Origin: Prevotellaceae bacterium
GTDB taxonomy: Bacteria; Bacteroidota; Bacteroidia; Bacteroidales; UBA932
Direction: 5' to 3'
DNA: 7,336 bases
Assembly: GCA_031259655.1 (NCBI GenBank)
Contig: JAIRLF010000223.1
Span: 1 to 7,336 of the forward strand
Position numbers and translations under genes: made by a program. Each line of letters starts with the position of its first letter. Position 1 is the stretch's first letter. The notes below the pieces were generated by a model. That model did not search any database, had not been told where the DNA came from, and saw only the letters and a list, made by a program, of their open reading frames with translations. Below are positions 1 through 7,278 of this stretch, in pieces.

Positions 1-1975
1 TTTTTCTCATCACAATCGCTGTTCGCGAAGGGAGATATACTTTCAACAGATGTTTTTTGTAGTAAGCGTGAGTTGGATACGGACAACTTTCGTCTATCCT
101 GTCGAATCCGTTGAAAGCAGGAGAATCGCTGTTGAGAAGAATCTCATAATGACCTTTATCTATTTCGACAGCATAATCGGTAAACGATTCCGTCGGGTTG
201 AAATTGAAGAAAAACACCATGTCGCCGCGTTTGAATATCAAGACCTGAGCCTCGTTATTGACGGACAGGGCAAAAGGCTTGCAATCAAAGAAATTGTTTT
301 GTCGGGCAAGAGCAATCATAGCCTTGTCGAACTCTGCCAGAAACCGGTATTTCAGGTTCGTATCGTCTACCAGCGACCATTGTCTGCGGGCGTGTTTCAA
401 CGACCAGTTGTTGCCTTCGCGCGGGAAATCAATCCATTCGGGATGACCAAATTCGTTGCCCATAAAGTTCAAATACCCGTTTCCTGCGGTTGCGATGCTT
501 GCCAGACGAATCATCTTGTGCAAAGCTATTCCCCTGTCGATAACCAGGTTTTCGCAAAAAACGTTCATCGAATAATACATTTCGCTGTCGATAAGCCGGA
601 ACGCGATAGTTTTGTCGCCGACCATCGCCTGGTCGTGCGATTCGGCATAGCTGATAGTCTTTTCGTCGTTACGTTTACGGCACAATTCGTAAAACATATC
701 GCCAACATTCCAAGCCTCGTCGGGTTTTTCGACAATGGTTTTTATCCAGAAATCGGCGACGCCCATAGCCATTCTGTAGTCGAAACCTATTCCTCCGTCG
801 GCTTGCGGGGCGGCTAATCCCGGCATTCCGCTGACGTCTTCGGCAATAGTGATAATCGCGGGATTCAGTCTGTGCAGCAACTTATTGGCAAGGGCAAGAT
901 ATACGATAGCATTATCATCCTGATTTCCGTCGTAATAGAACGAATAATCGGTAAAATTGCGTCCTAAGCCATGGTCGCAATACATCATACTTGTCACGCC
1001 GTCGAAACGGAAACCGTCGAATCGAAATTCTTCCAGCCAATATTTGCAGTTTGACAATAAAAACGCGAGAACAATATTTTTCCCGTAATCGAAACAGCGC
1101 GAGTTCCATAGCGAATGATAACCTTTGTCGCCCGGATAGAAATACAGGTCGGTTGTTCCGTCGAAACGGCTTAATCCCTCCTGTTCGTTTCGCACCGAAT
1201 GCGAATGAACGATATCCAGAATCACCCTGATACCCAAGCCATGCGCCTCGTCGATAAGCTGTTTCAATTCGTCGGGCGTACCGAAACGCGAACTTGGCGC
1301 AAAAAAATTCGACACCTGATAACCAAACGAGCCGTAATACGGATGTTCCTGTATAGCCATCAATTGCAGCATATTGTATCCGGCAGTCGCTATTCTCGGC
1401 AAGACGGTTTTACGGAACTCATCGAAAGTCGCAACTTTTTCTTCTTCCGACGACATCCCGATGTGCGCTTCGTAAATCAGTGGACAATCCGGCGTTTTTG
1501 GCGTTTTATGTTTCCATTCGTACTTTACCGGCGGCTCCCACACCTGAGCCGAAAATATTTTTGTTTCCATATCTTGCACCACCCTGCGGCAATACGCCGG
1601 AATCCGTTCGCCTTCTCCTCCATCCCATTTGATTATCAACTTATACAAATCGCCGTGTTTTAAGACGTTTGCCGGTATTGTCAATTCCCAGTCCCACTGA
1701 TTGATTTTCTTCAACCGGTACTGTTCGGCAATCTTCCAATCCGAAAAATCGCCGATAAGGTAAATCGCGTTTGCTGCCGGAGCTTTTTCCCTGAAGCGCC
1801 AACAATTCGGATATCTATGTAATCCGTAGTAAAAATGCCCGTTAGCAACGTCTTCGAGAGCGTCGTCGCCGCATAAATCCTTTTCTTTCAAAGCGATTTT
1901 TTTTATACGTTCGTTGATAACAGATGTGTATGGTTCGAGGCCGGGGTCGTTTTTAATGATAAAAGGAATATCCAT
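1..1975 (-). CDS. glgB: 1,4-alpha-glucan branching enzyme, eukaryotic-like (GH13_8 type), 3' end cut by window edge
   Basis: This enzyme makes alpha-1,6 branches in glycogen by cutting an alpha-1,4 chain and transferring the piece, in the cytoplasm. I translated the minus strand from the ATG at 1975-1973; the frame stays open for 658 codons to the left edge. An in-frame TAA at 1987-1985 makes this ATG the only reasonable start, and no Shine-Dalgarno sequence is visible. Residues about 56-145 look like the N-terminal CBM48 domain (LIGDFSDWK at 74-82). The GH13 barrel follows with region I DIVHSH (254-259), nucleophile Asp325 in FRFDGVTS, acid/base Glu379 in IAEDVSG, and Asp448 in ESHDQ. Stretches such as YEAHIGMSS, LQLMAIQEHPYY, SFGYQ and WLEEFRFDGFRFDGVTSM resemble human GBE1 far more than E. 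coli GlgB. The visible end, VYLPSRTAIVMRK, resembles the normal C-terminus of the family, so only a few residues should be missing. It starts 34 bases after tRNA-Leu(GAG). The identification is firm; the subfamily is from memory of GBE1. Confidence 0.95.
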   Translation of the reverse strand, partial: MDIPFIIKNDPGLEPYTSVINERIKKIALKEKDLCGDDALEDVANGHFYYGLHRYPNCWRFREKAPAANAIYLIGDFSDWKIAEQYRLKKINQWDWELTIPANVLKHGDLYKLIIKWDGGEGERIPAYCRRVVQDMETKIFSAQVWEPPVKYEWKHKTPKTPDCPLIYEAHIGMSSEEEKVATFDEFRKTVLPRIATAGYNMLQLMAIQEHPYYGSFGYQVSNFFAPSSRFGTPDELKQLIDEAHGLGIRVILDIVHSHSVRNEQEGLSRFDGTTDLYFYPGDKGYHSLWNSRCFDYGKNIVLAFLLSNCKYWLEEFRFDGFRFDGVTSMMYCDHGLGRNFTDYSFYYDGNQDDNAIVYLALANKLLHRLNPAIITIAEDVSGMPGLAAPQADGGIGFDYRMAMGVADFWIKTIVEKPDEAWNVGDMFYELCRKRNDEKTISYAESHDQAMVGDKTIAFRLIDSEMYYSMNVFCENLVIDRGIALHKMIRLASIATAGNGYLNFMGNEFGHPEWIDFPREGNNWSLKHARRQWSLVDDTNLKYRFLAEFDKAMIALARQNNFFDCKPFALSVNNEAQVLIFKRGDMVFFFNFNPTESFTDYAVEIDKGHYEILLNSDSPAFNGFDRIDESCPYPTHAYYKKHLLKVYLPSRTAIVMRK

Positions 1976-2009
1976 ATCGCTTATTTATTTGCTGTTAAGA
2001 TAATCAAAG

Positions 2010-2094
2010 TGCCCAGGACAAGAGTCGAACTTGCATGCCGAAATCCGGCGCTACCCCCTCAAAGTAGTGTGTCTACCAATTCCACCACCTGGGC
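2010..2094 (-). tRNA. tRNA-Leu(GAG)
   Basis: This is a class II tRNA folded by eye. Acceptor strands GCCCAGG (from 2094) and CCTGGGC (ending at 2011) pair fully, with discriminator A at 2010. The anticodon stem CTACT/GGTAG encloses the loop TTGAGGG, giving anticodon GAG, which reads CTC and CTT. A long variable arm (GCCG-ATTT-CGGC type) and the T arm GCAAG-TTCGACT-CTTGT are present, and the D loop contains TTGGTAGA. The 3' CCA is not encoded (the sequence continues CTT), so it must be added after transcription. It lies 11 bases downstream of tRNA-Leu(CAG), and the branching-enzyme ATG follows 34 bases later. Confidence 0.95.
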
Positions 2095-2105
2095 TTTAAA
2101 TCAGG

Positions 2106-2189
2106 TGCCCGGAACAGGACTCGAACCTGCACATTCTTGCGAATACTAGTCCCTGAAACTAGCGCGTCTACCAATTTCGCCATCCGGGC
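2106..2189 (-). tRNA. tRNA-Leu(CAG)
   Basis: This is a class II tRNA folded by eye. Acceptor strands GCCCGGA (2189-2183) and TCCGGGC (2113-2107) pair fully, with discriminator A at 2106. The anticodon stem CTAGT/ACTAG encloses TTCAGGG, giving anticodon CAG, which reads CTG. The variable arm ATTC-GCAA-GAAT and the T arm GCAGG-TTCGAGT-CCTGT are clear. The bases after the discriminator read CCT, so CCA is not encoded. It is the first gene after the promoter at 2207-2236 and is probably processed from one precursor with the GAG isoacceptor. Confidence 0.96.
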
Positions 2190-2205
2190 TTTCGGGCTTT
2201 CGGGC
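2190..2205 (-). repeat. Tandem 8-mer (two copies of GCCCGAAA) in the tRNA leader
   Basis: On the minus strand, two perfect copies of GCCCGAAA (2205-2198 and 2197-2190) run directly into the first bases of tRNA-Leu(CAG), GCCCGGAT (2189-2182). The repeat unit shares its first five bases, GCCCG, with the 5' acceptor strand of the tRNA, so the leader holds two extra short stretches able to pair with the CGGGC of the 3' acceptor strand. The likely transcription start falls in or beside the first copy. Whether this has any function is unknown; slippage duplication of the tRNA 5' end is the simplest origin. Confidence 0.85.
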
Positions 2206-2206
2206 G

Positions 2207-2236
2207 CAAAGGTAATGATTTACTTTTAATATCAAA
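2207..2236 (-). promoter_or_regulatory. Bacteroidota-type sigma-70 promoter for the tRNA-Leu genes
   Basis: On the minus strand, TTTG (2236-2233) is followed after 18 bases by TACCTTTG (2214-2207). This fits the known Bacteroides consensus of a -33 TTTG and a -7 TAnnTTTG box. Transcription would begin around 2199-2203, a short distance before the 5' end of tRNA-Leu(CAG) at 2189. It is the only full match to the -7 box pointing left between susD and the branching enzyme, so it probably serves both tRNAs and possibly the branching enzyme too. The start point is inferred from spacing only. Confidence 0.8.
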
Positions 2237-2307
2237 CAATTTCGAACCGCGTTTTTTTACAATGCCTTGTTTTTGTTTTACAAAATGTTTGATTTCAGTT
2301 GATTAAA

Positions 2308-2329
2308 GACACGGTTTTTTCTCCGTGTC
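2308..2329 (-). other. Small hairpin, 7-bp stem with 8-base loop
   Basis: GACACGG (2308-2314) and CCGTGTC (2323-2329) are perfect inverted copies around an 8-base loop. Read on the minus strand, the stem is followed by TTTAATC, a weak T tract. It could be a second, weaker terminator backing up the one after susD, so that the tRNA promoter is shielded from readthrough. A protein-binding site is also possible. Confidence 0.45.
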
Positions 2330-2453
2330 GAGGGATAATTATATTCGAAATATGCAAAAACGGCGCATTTGTGCGGGCAGACAGGCGTTTTTTATTCACA
2401 GATTTCAACGATTTATATCTTATTTATTTCACATTCCTAAAACAATATCCGTC

Positions 2454-2501
2454 AAAAAATTTAAGCCGGATTGTGTTCTTGATATTCAACCTCAATCCGG
2501 C
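2454..2501 (-). terminator. Intrinsic terminator of the susCD operon
   Basis: On the minus strand GCCGGATTG (2501-2493) and CAATCCGGC (2473-2465) form a perfect 9-bp stem. The 19-base interior can add 3 more pairs (GTT with AAC). The stem is followed by TTAA and a run of six T (2459-2454). This is a standard rho-independent terminator placed about 70 bases after the susD stop codon. In the plus direction the downstream sequence is also T-rich but interrupted, so activity that way would be weaker. Confidence 0.85.
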
Positions 2502-2568
2502 GTTAAATTCATTGTTTTTAATCTTTAATTCCGTATGCTCATATTTTTAATTATCCACAGAATGTCCG

Positions 2569-4155
2569 TCACTCATTTGCATATTGCGGTTCGAAAGCGG
2601 CGTAAGGATTTACTCCTGTTTTACCCGGGTCGTAACCGTCGTATCCCCAGTTTTGCCACAAGCCTTCGGGATTGATATCACGTTGCGACTTTGGAATCGG
2701 AAAGCGATAGTATTGCAATTTGACATCCTGTTTGTGATAGTCGGGGCTGATATATCCGTTGCTTACGGCAGAACGCAGGGTGTGAACATAAATACGCCAG
2801 CGGACGAGGTCGGTCCAGCGGTTTTGCTCGAACGTAAGTTCAAAGACGCGTTCCTGCTGGATTACGGCTTTGAATCCTGCATAATCGAGACCTGTTGGGA
2901 TTTCGACGCCCGGCTCCGAGACGGGAACAGTAACGGGAAATTTGCGGAAAGCTCGGCGGCGTACCTGATTGATAGCCTCGTAAGCTTCGGCATTTGGAGC
3001 TCCGTTAAGTTCGTTAAGAGCTTCGGCTTTCAGCAGGAGCACTTCGGCATAGCGGAGAATCGTACGGTTGATGTCGCGCGAATTTGCCGATGCGATTATG
3101 TTCGATGTATCGATATATTTGCGGTAACGCACGCGGTCGAATACAAATATGCTGTCGGTCGAAGGGTTGTAGAGTTCTTTAACATAAGTTCCTCTTTTAC
3201 GCTGGTCGCGGTCGTCGAAATCGTGGTACCATTTGTCGCTTGTAGCATAAACGTGCGGGAGGATACTGTTCGAGAATCCGCCGTAGAAAGAGCAGTGCAG
3301 AAGGTGGTTTCCACCGTCGGTTGCTCCGTATTGACCTTGAACATACTGTGTAGCGAAGATGCTTTCCTTTCCGTTGCGATTGTCGTTCGACCAGTTGTTG
3401 AGGAAATTTTCTTCGAGTTCGTAACCTGTAACCAGATTGGCGTATTTGACCGATTCGCTATAGCGTTCCTTTTGCAAAGCGGCGTCGGCGTTCGGCGAAG
3501 TTTGCCCCCACACAAGGTTGACTTTTGCCAGAAATCCGTATGCAGCGCCCTGTGTTGCGCGTCCCTTGTCGGCGGCGGAATATTCGCTTGCTGTGGGCAA
3601 GAGTTCTGCCGCCTCTTTAAGGTCTTGCACGATTTGGGCATATACGTCGTCTACAGCGTCGCGGGTAGCATCGGTTCCATCGGTAATTTTCAGTATCAGC
3701 GGCACTTCGCCCCAGAACTGAACAGCGGTGAAATAGCTGTAAGCCCTGAAAAACTTTGCTTCGCCAACAAGTCGTTTCTTCAAATCGGGCGATACGTTTT
3801 CGGATGCGCCGACTTTTTCGATTACCAGATTACAGCGAGTGACAGCATTGTATATCAGACTCCATGCTCCATCGATGTAGTTGTTTGTTGGGTCCCACTG
3901 CATTACGCCTAACAGGAATCCGCCGGAGTTCGAATTTTCGCCGTTTGTTTCGAGTTCCGTAGTCAGATCGTTCATATATCCCAGAGCGGTGTTCAGAGTA
4001 GATGGATATGCGGCATTGATAAGCGCAATAGCATCTTCGTCGGTAGCAGGGAAATTGTCTTCCGTGAGCAGTCCCACAGGTACAAGGTCAAGGTCGTCGC
4101 TGCACGAAGCAATGGCAAACGACAAAACAATCAATAGTATATAAAACTTTTTCAT
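2569..4155 (-). CDS. SusD/RagB-family nutrient-binding outer-membrane lipoprotein
   Basis: SusD-like proteins sit on the cell surface as a lid over a SusC-type transporter and help capture the substrate, usually a glycan or peptide. The 528 residues fit the family length. The N-terminus is a lipoprotein signal with a lipobox ending at Cys18 (AIASC). It is followed by SDD, an acidic stretch like the known surface-export signal of Bacteroidota lipoproteins. The N-terminal SusD-like domain covers about 20-220 (for example GEAKFFRAYSYF at 131-142). The C-terminal SusD/RagB domain covers about 265-528, with RYAEVLLLKAEALNE (368-382), ERVFELTFEQNRWTDLVRW (435-453) and FPIPKSQRDINP (485-496). Its ATG lies 27 bases after the susC-like stop, so the two genes are one operon. 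It ends in TGA and is followed by a strong terminator. No Shine-Dalgarno sequence is evident. The family is certain; the substrate cannot be read from sequence alone. Confidence 0.97.
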   Translation of the reverse strand: MKKFYILLIVLSFAIASCSDDLDLVPVGLLTEDNFPATDEDAIALINAAYPSTLNTALGYMNDLTTELETNGENSNSGGFLLGVMQWDPTNNYIDGAWSLIYNAVTRCNLVIEKVGASENVSPDLKKRLVGEAKFFRAYSYFTAVQFWGEVPLILKITDGTDATRDAVDDVYAQIVQDLKEAAELLPTASEYSAADKGRATQGAAYGFLAKVNLVWGQTSPNADAALQKERYSESVKYANLVTGYELEENFLNNWSNDNRNGKESIFATQYVQGQYGATDGGNHLLHCSFYGGFSNSILPHVYATSDKWYHDFDDRDQRKRGTYVKELYNPSTDSIFVFDRVRYRKYIDTSNIIASANSRDINRTILRYAEVLLLKAEALNELNGAPNAEAYEAINQVRRRAFRKFPVTVPVSEPGVEIPTGLDYAGFKAVIQQERVFELTFEQNRWTDLVRWRIYVHTLRSAVSNGYISPDYHKQDVKLQYYRFPIPKSQRDINPEGLWQNWGYDGYDPGKTGVNPYAAFEPQYANE

Positions 4156-4182
4156 TATAATAAATCTTTAATTTTAAATTAT

Positions 4183-7100
4183 TTAATAAGAAACATTAAC
4201 GCCAAATGTAAAAGTACGCGCCAGAGGATATGCGGCTGATCCGCCTGTTTCGGGGTCGTAACCTGTAAATTTGGTTACAGTAAAGAGATTTTGGGCGGCG
4301 GCAAACACTCCGAATCTTGCCGATGGCGCCGCCTGTATTTTTATCGGCAAAATATAGTTCAGGGTGATGTTTTTCAGGCGCAGGAAAGCGCCGTCTTCCA
4401 GATATCGGCTTGTGCGATAGGTGGTGCTGACATGTCGCGCTTTTGGAATAGTTGTCGAAGGATTGTTTTCCGTCCATCGACCGGTGAGCGTTGCAAGCCC
4501 GTTGTAGCTTTTGTTCGGCTGTTCGAGCGATTGCCGGAAAGAATTGTAGATTTTGTTACCGCTAACTCCCTGAAACGCTACCGAGAAACTGAACGATTTG
4601 TACGACAGATTTGTTGAAAAGCCATAAGTAATGTCGGGAACGCTTGTGCCGAGTATGACGCGGTCGTTGGTTTCGTCGACAACAACAGTGTTTTCGTCCA
4701 CATCTTTTTGATTAACGAATTTCTCGTCGCCCGCTTCGACTTCCGTTTTCCACGAAGGACCTGTAATTTTCGAGACGTCCTCGTTCAACTGTACAATGCC
4801 GTCGAATACAATCAGGTATTGCGAGTTCAGAGGCTGCCCCACAAAATAAGTATAGTTAATATCGTTGCGTCCGGCGCCGAGGTCGAGTATGCGATTGATG
4901 TTTTTTGCCACATTAGCCGAAACCGACAAGTTCAAATCTTTGGAGTCGATAACGATACCGCGAACTTCAAGTTCAACGCCCTTGTTGCTGACGCTGCCTG
5001 CGTTGCGCAGCACCGAACTGTAGCCGGTGGTAATCTCGACAGGCACGTTAAGCAGCAAATCGACGGTTTTTTTGTAATACGCATCGAATACAAAGTTCAG
5101 CCGTGAATTGAAAAGCCCAAGGTCGAAACCGGAATTGTACGACACGACCTGTTCCCATCTTAAATCGGGATTTTCGGGATTGTTGCGCACGTATCCGAGC
5201 ACTAAATTTCCGCCGAACGAATAAATCGCCGACGTGCCGTATGTGGCTTCATACTTGTAGTTGCCGATTTCCTGGTTGCCGACGGCGCCGAGACTTGCAC
5301 GCAGTTTAAGATAGCTGATGGATTTGCTGTCTTTGAGGAAATCTTCTTCGTTGACATTCCACGACAAACCGACCGAAGGGAAATATCCCCACTTGTTGTT
5401 TGGCGCAAAACGCGAGGAACCGTCGGCGCGGAAAGACGCCGTAAGGTTGTACCGGTTTTTAAACGTATAATTTACCCTTCCTATTACGGATTTGAGTACG
5501 GCGTCGGAGCCTCCCGAAGTAGGCGCCTGCCGTGAGACGCCGCTTTGCAGACTGTGATATAGCAACTCGCCGTTGGTGAAATTAGTCGCCGAGGCGGTAG
5601 CCGATTCTTCTTTTGTCGTCTGCGTAGTATATCCCGCAAGTATGTCGATGTAATGGTTTTTGTGCAACTGCTTCGTGTAGTTGAGCGTATATTCGTACTG
5701 CCATATATCGGTTCGGCGGTTTCCTACGCTTGCATATCCGTTTGCCTGAAATCCGCCGGTGGTGTACGAAGGCGCAAAATAATTCTGTGTAGTATTTGTG
5801 ACGTTCGTTCCCCCGTTTATCTTTAAAACAAGTTCGGGAATAATCGCGTAACGCAGGTTGAAAGTTGCAAGCAACGAACTGCTGACATTCTGCGCAATCG
5901 TATTGTAGAGGTCGGAAAGTGCATTGGTTGTTATTTCGCCCTTGCGGAGGTCGCCAAGTTCGTACTGGTTTTTGTAGTTGAAACTGCCGTCGGCATTGTA
6001 GATTGGGTTGGCGGGCGAAGTCCGTATAATCTGGTCGAGCGGAGTTGAGAAGCCGCTTGTCTCTCCTCCATAATAGTTCAGTCCGTTTTGATTCAGTTTA
6101 CTTGCGTTTACAGTCAATCCTACCGAGAGGTTTTTCAGAATATTGCGGTCGAAATTCAATCTGCCGGCATAACGCTTGAAATCTGTGTTATGCAATATTC
6201 CGTCCTGATTGGTATAATTGCCCGAGATGAAGTATCGCGTCTTTTCGTCGCCTCCGTTGAACGAAATCTGGTGATTCTGATTGACGGCTGTACGCAGAGC
6301 AGGACTTTGCCAGTCGGTTCCTTCGCCAAGCGCCGCAATCTGTGCGTCGGTGTAATCTTTGAACGGACCGATAGGGTCGATTTCTTTGTTTAGCGCCGCC
6401 CATTCGCTGGCGTTCAACAAATCCAGCGTTCTTGTAGCCTGCTGCAAACCGACGGAGTACTGATAGTCGATTTTGCCCTTGCCTCTTTGCCCGTTCTTCG
6501 TAGTGATGATAATCACTCCGTTGGAGCCTCGCGACCCGTAAATTGCAGTAGCCGACACGTCTTTCAGGACGTCAATAGATTCGATATCGTTCGGGTTGAT
6601 GGCTGCCAGCGGATTGAGAGTGAGGGCTACCGAAACCCGACTTACGTCGCCGCCGGTCGCCCTGTTACCGTAAAGTATCACTCCATCGACAACGAATAGC
6701 GGTTCGTTTTCCGCATTGATAGAGTTACCGCCTCGAATCCGCGCCGAAAAGGTTGTTCCGGGCTGTCCTCCCTGCGTTATATTCAATCCCGCGACGGCGC
6801 CACCCAAAAGATTGTCGACCGAAACAACCGGCTGCGCCAGCGTCGATTTCGACACGGTAGTAACCGCTCCGGTGAGTTCCTTACGCTTCTGCGTCCCGTA
6901 ACCGACGACTACAACCTGCTCCAGAGCATTGTAGTCGTTGTTCAACAAAACGGTGACGGTTTCGTCAGCTTCGTAAACCTCAATTTCCTGTGTTACGTAT
7001 CCGACATAACTCACAATTAACGTCAACGGCAACGGAACATCGGCAACGATTTCGAAATTACCGTTCGCGTCGCTCAAAGTCCCCGCCGCGCTTGATTTAA

Positions 7101-7278
7101 TTGAAACATTCGCGCCGGCAATAGCTTCCGAAGTGGAAGCATCCAACGCTCTTCCCTTGATTTTCTGCTGCGAAAACAGGGATGTAGTCGAGGACAGTAT
7201 CAACAAGAATACTATTACATTAATCCTCGACACAAACTTTTTTCTTTTTAGAAAGAAATTTTTTTCTACTTTTGTCAT
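4183..7278 (-). CDS. SusC/RagA-family TonB-dependent outer-membrane receptor
   Basis: This is the 22-strand beta-barrel transporter that, with its SusD partner, imports oligosaccharides or peptides across the outer membrane using energy from TonB-ExbBD. The 1031 residues fit the family length. Order of parts: a basic N-terminus (1-19), a hydrophobic signal segment (about 20-36, cleavage likely after SLFS before QQ), and a carboxypeptidase-regulatory-like domain (about 39-113, with ANVSIKSSAAGTLSDANGNF and VSYVGYVTQ). Then comes the SusC-typical segment QVVVVGYGTQKRKELTGAV (121-139), taken as the TonB-box region. The plug follows (about 133-262, with RIRGGNSI, PLFVVDGV, NPNDIESIDVLKD and YGSRGSNGVIIITT), and then the barrel, ending in TFTFGVNVSY with a terminal aromatic residue. 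There is no STN domain, so anti-sigma signalling of the FecA type is not expected. A GTG at codon 16 would give a shorter signal peptide and is an alternative start. No promoter is seen in the 58 bases upstream. Confidence 0.97.
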   Translation of the reverse strand: MTKVEKNFFLKRKKFVSRINVIVFLLILSSTTSLFSQQKIKGRALDASTSEAIAGANVSIKSSAAGTLSDANGNFEIVADVPLPLTLIVSYVGYVTQEIEVYEADETVTVLLNNDYNALEQVVVVGYGTQKRKELTGAVTTVSKSTLAQPVVSVDNLLGGAVAGLNITQGGQPGTTFSARIRGGNSINAENEPLFVVDGVILYGNRATGGDVSRVSVALTLNPLAAINPNDIESIDVLKDVSATAIYGSRGSNGVIIITTKNGQRGKGKIDYQYSVGLQQATRTLDLLNASEWAALNKEIDPIGPFKDYTDAQIAALGEGTDWQSPALRTAVNQNHQISFNGGDEKTRYFISGNYTNQDGILHNTDFKRYAGRLNFDRNILKNLSVGLTVNASKLNQNGLNYYGGETSGFSTPLDQIIRTSPANPIYNADGSFNYKNQYELGDLRKGEITTNALSDLYNTIAQNVSSSLLATFNLRYAIIPELVLKINGGTNVTNTTQNYFAPSYTTGGFQANGYASVGNRRTDIWQYEYTLNYTKQLHKNHYIDILAGYTTQTTKEESATASATNFTNGELLYHSLQSGVSRQAPTSGGSDAVLKSVIGRVNYTFKNRYNLTASFRADGSSRFAPNNKWGYFPSVGLSWNVNEEDFLKDSKSISYLKLRASLGAVGNQEIGNYKYEATYGTSAIYSFGGNLVLGYVRNNPENPDLRWEQVVSYNSGFDLGLFNSRLNFVFDAYYKKTVDLLLNVPVEITTGYSSVLRNAGSVSNKGVELEVRGIVIDSKDLNLSVSANVAKNINRILDLGAGRNDINYTYFVGQPLNSQYLIVFDGIVQLNEDVSKITGPSWKTEVEAGDEKFVNQKDVDENTVVVDETNDRVILGTSVPDITYGFSTNLSYKSFSFSVAFQGVSGNKIYNSFRQSLEQPNKSYNGLATLTGRWTENNPSTTIPKARHVSTTYRTSRYLEDGAFLRLKNITLNYILPIKIQAAPSARFGVFAAAQNLFTVTKFTGYDPETGGSAAYPLARTFTFGVNVSY

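Larger units (their letters stand above)
2215..2568. other. Intergenic region between susD and the tRNA-Leu pair
   Basis: These roughly 350 bases are AT-rich and show no gene I can support. They contain the susCD terminator (2454-2501), a second hairpin (2308-2329) and the -33 part of the tRNA promoter. Two short plus-strand frames (one of 83 codons from a TTG at 2299, one of 67 codons from 2325) cross the terminator stem, have no recognisable product and no promoter ahead of them, so I do not call them. Confidence 0.7.

Noticed and set aside
50..817. Plus-strand frame of 255 codons at the left edge
   Set aside because: It is antisense to the branching enzyme, whose catalytic motifs are intact and in one frame on the minus strand. 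No family resemblance was seen.
1199..1663. Plus-strand frame of 154 codons
   Set aside because: It is antisense to the catalytic barrel of the branching enzyme, and its composition is that of a shadow frame.
1976..2009. Possible separate promoter for the branching enzyme (a TTTG directly after the tRNA)
   Set aside because: A TTTG is present at the tRNA 3' edge, but no TAnnTTTG follows at a suitable distance before the ATG.
2299..2550. Plus-strand frame of 83 codons in the intergenic gap
   Set aside because: It starts with TTG, has no promoter or ribosome site, reads straight through the susCD terminator stem and gives a low-complexity Phe/Ile/Leu-rich product.
2584..3912. Plus-strand frame of 442 codons opposite the susD-like gene
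   Set aside because: It lies wholly antisense to a gene with clear SusD motifs. Its translation has no recognisable domain and reflects the codon bias of the real gene on the other strand.
4156..4182. AT-rich partial palindrome between the susC-like and susD-like genes
   Set aside because: The gap is only 27 bases of nearly pure A and T; weak symmetry is expected by chance and there is no GC stem that could terminate transcription.
7267..7274. TACTTTTG on the plus strand, a match to the Bacteroidota -7 box pointing out of the window
   Set aside because: There is no TTTG at the -33 distance, the site lies within the susC start region, and no plus-strand gene is visible in the 60 bases that remain.
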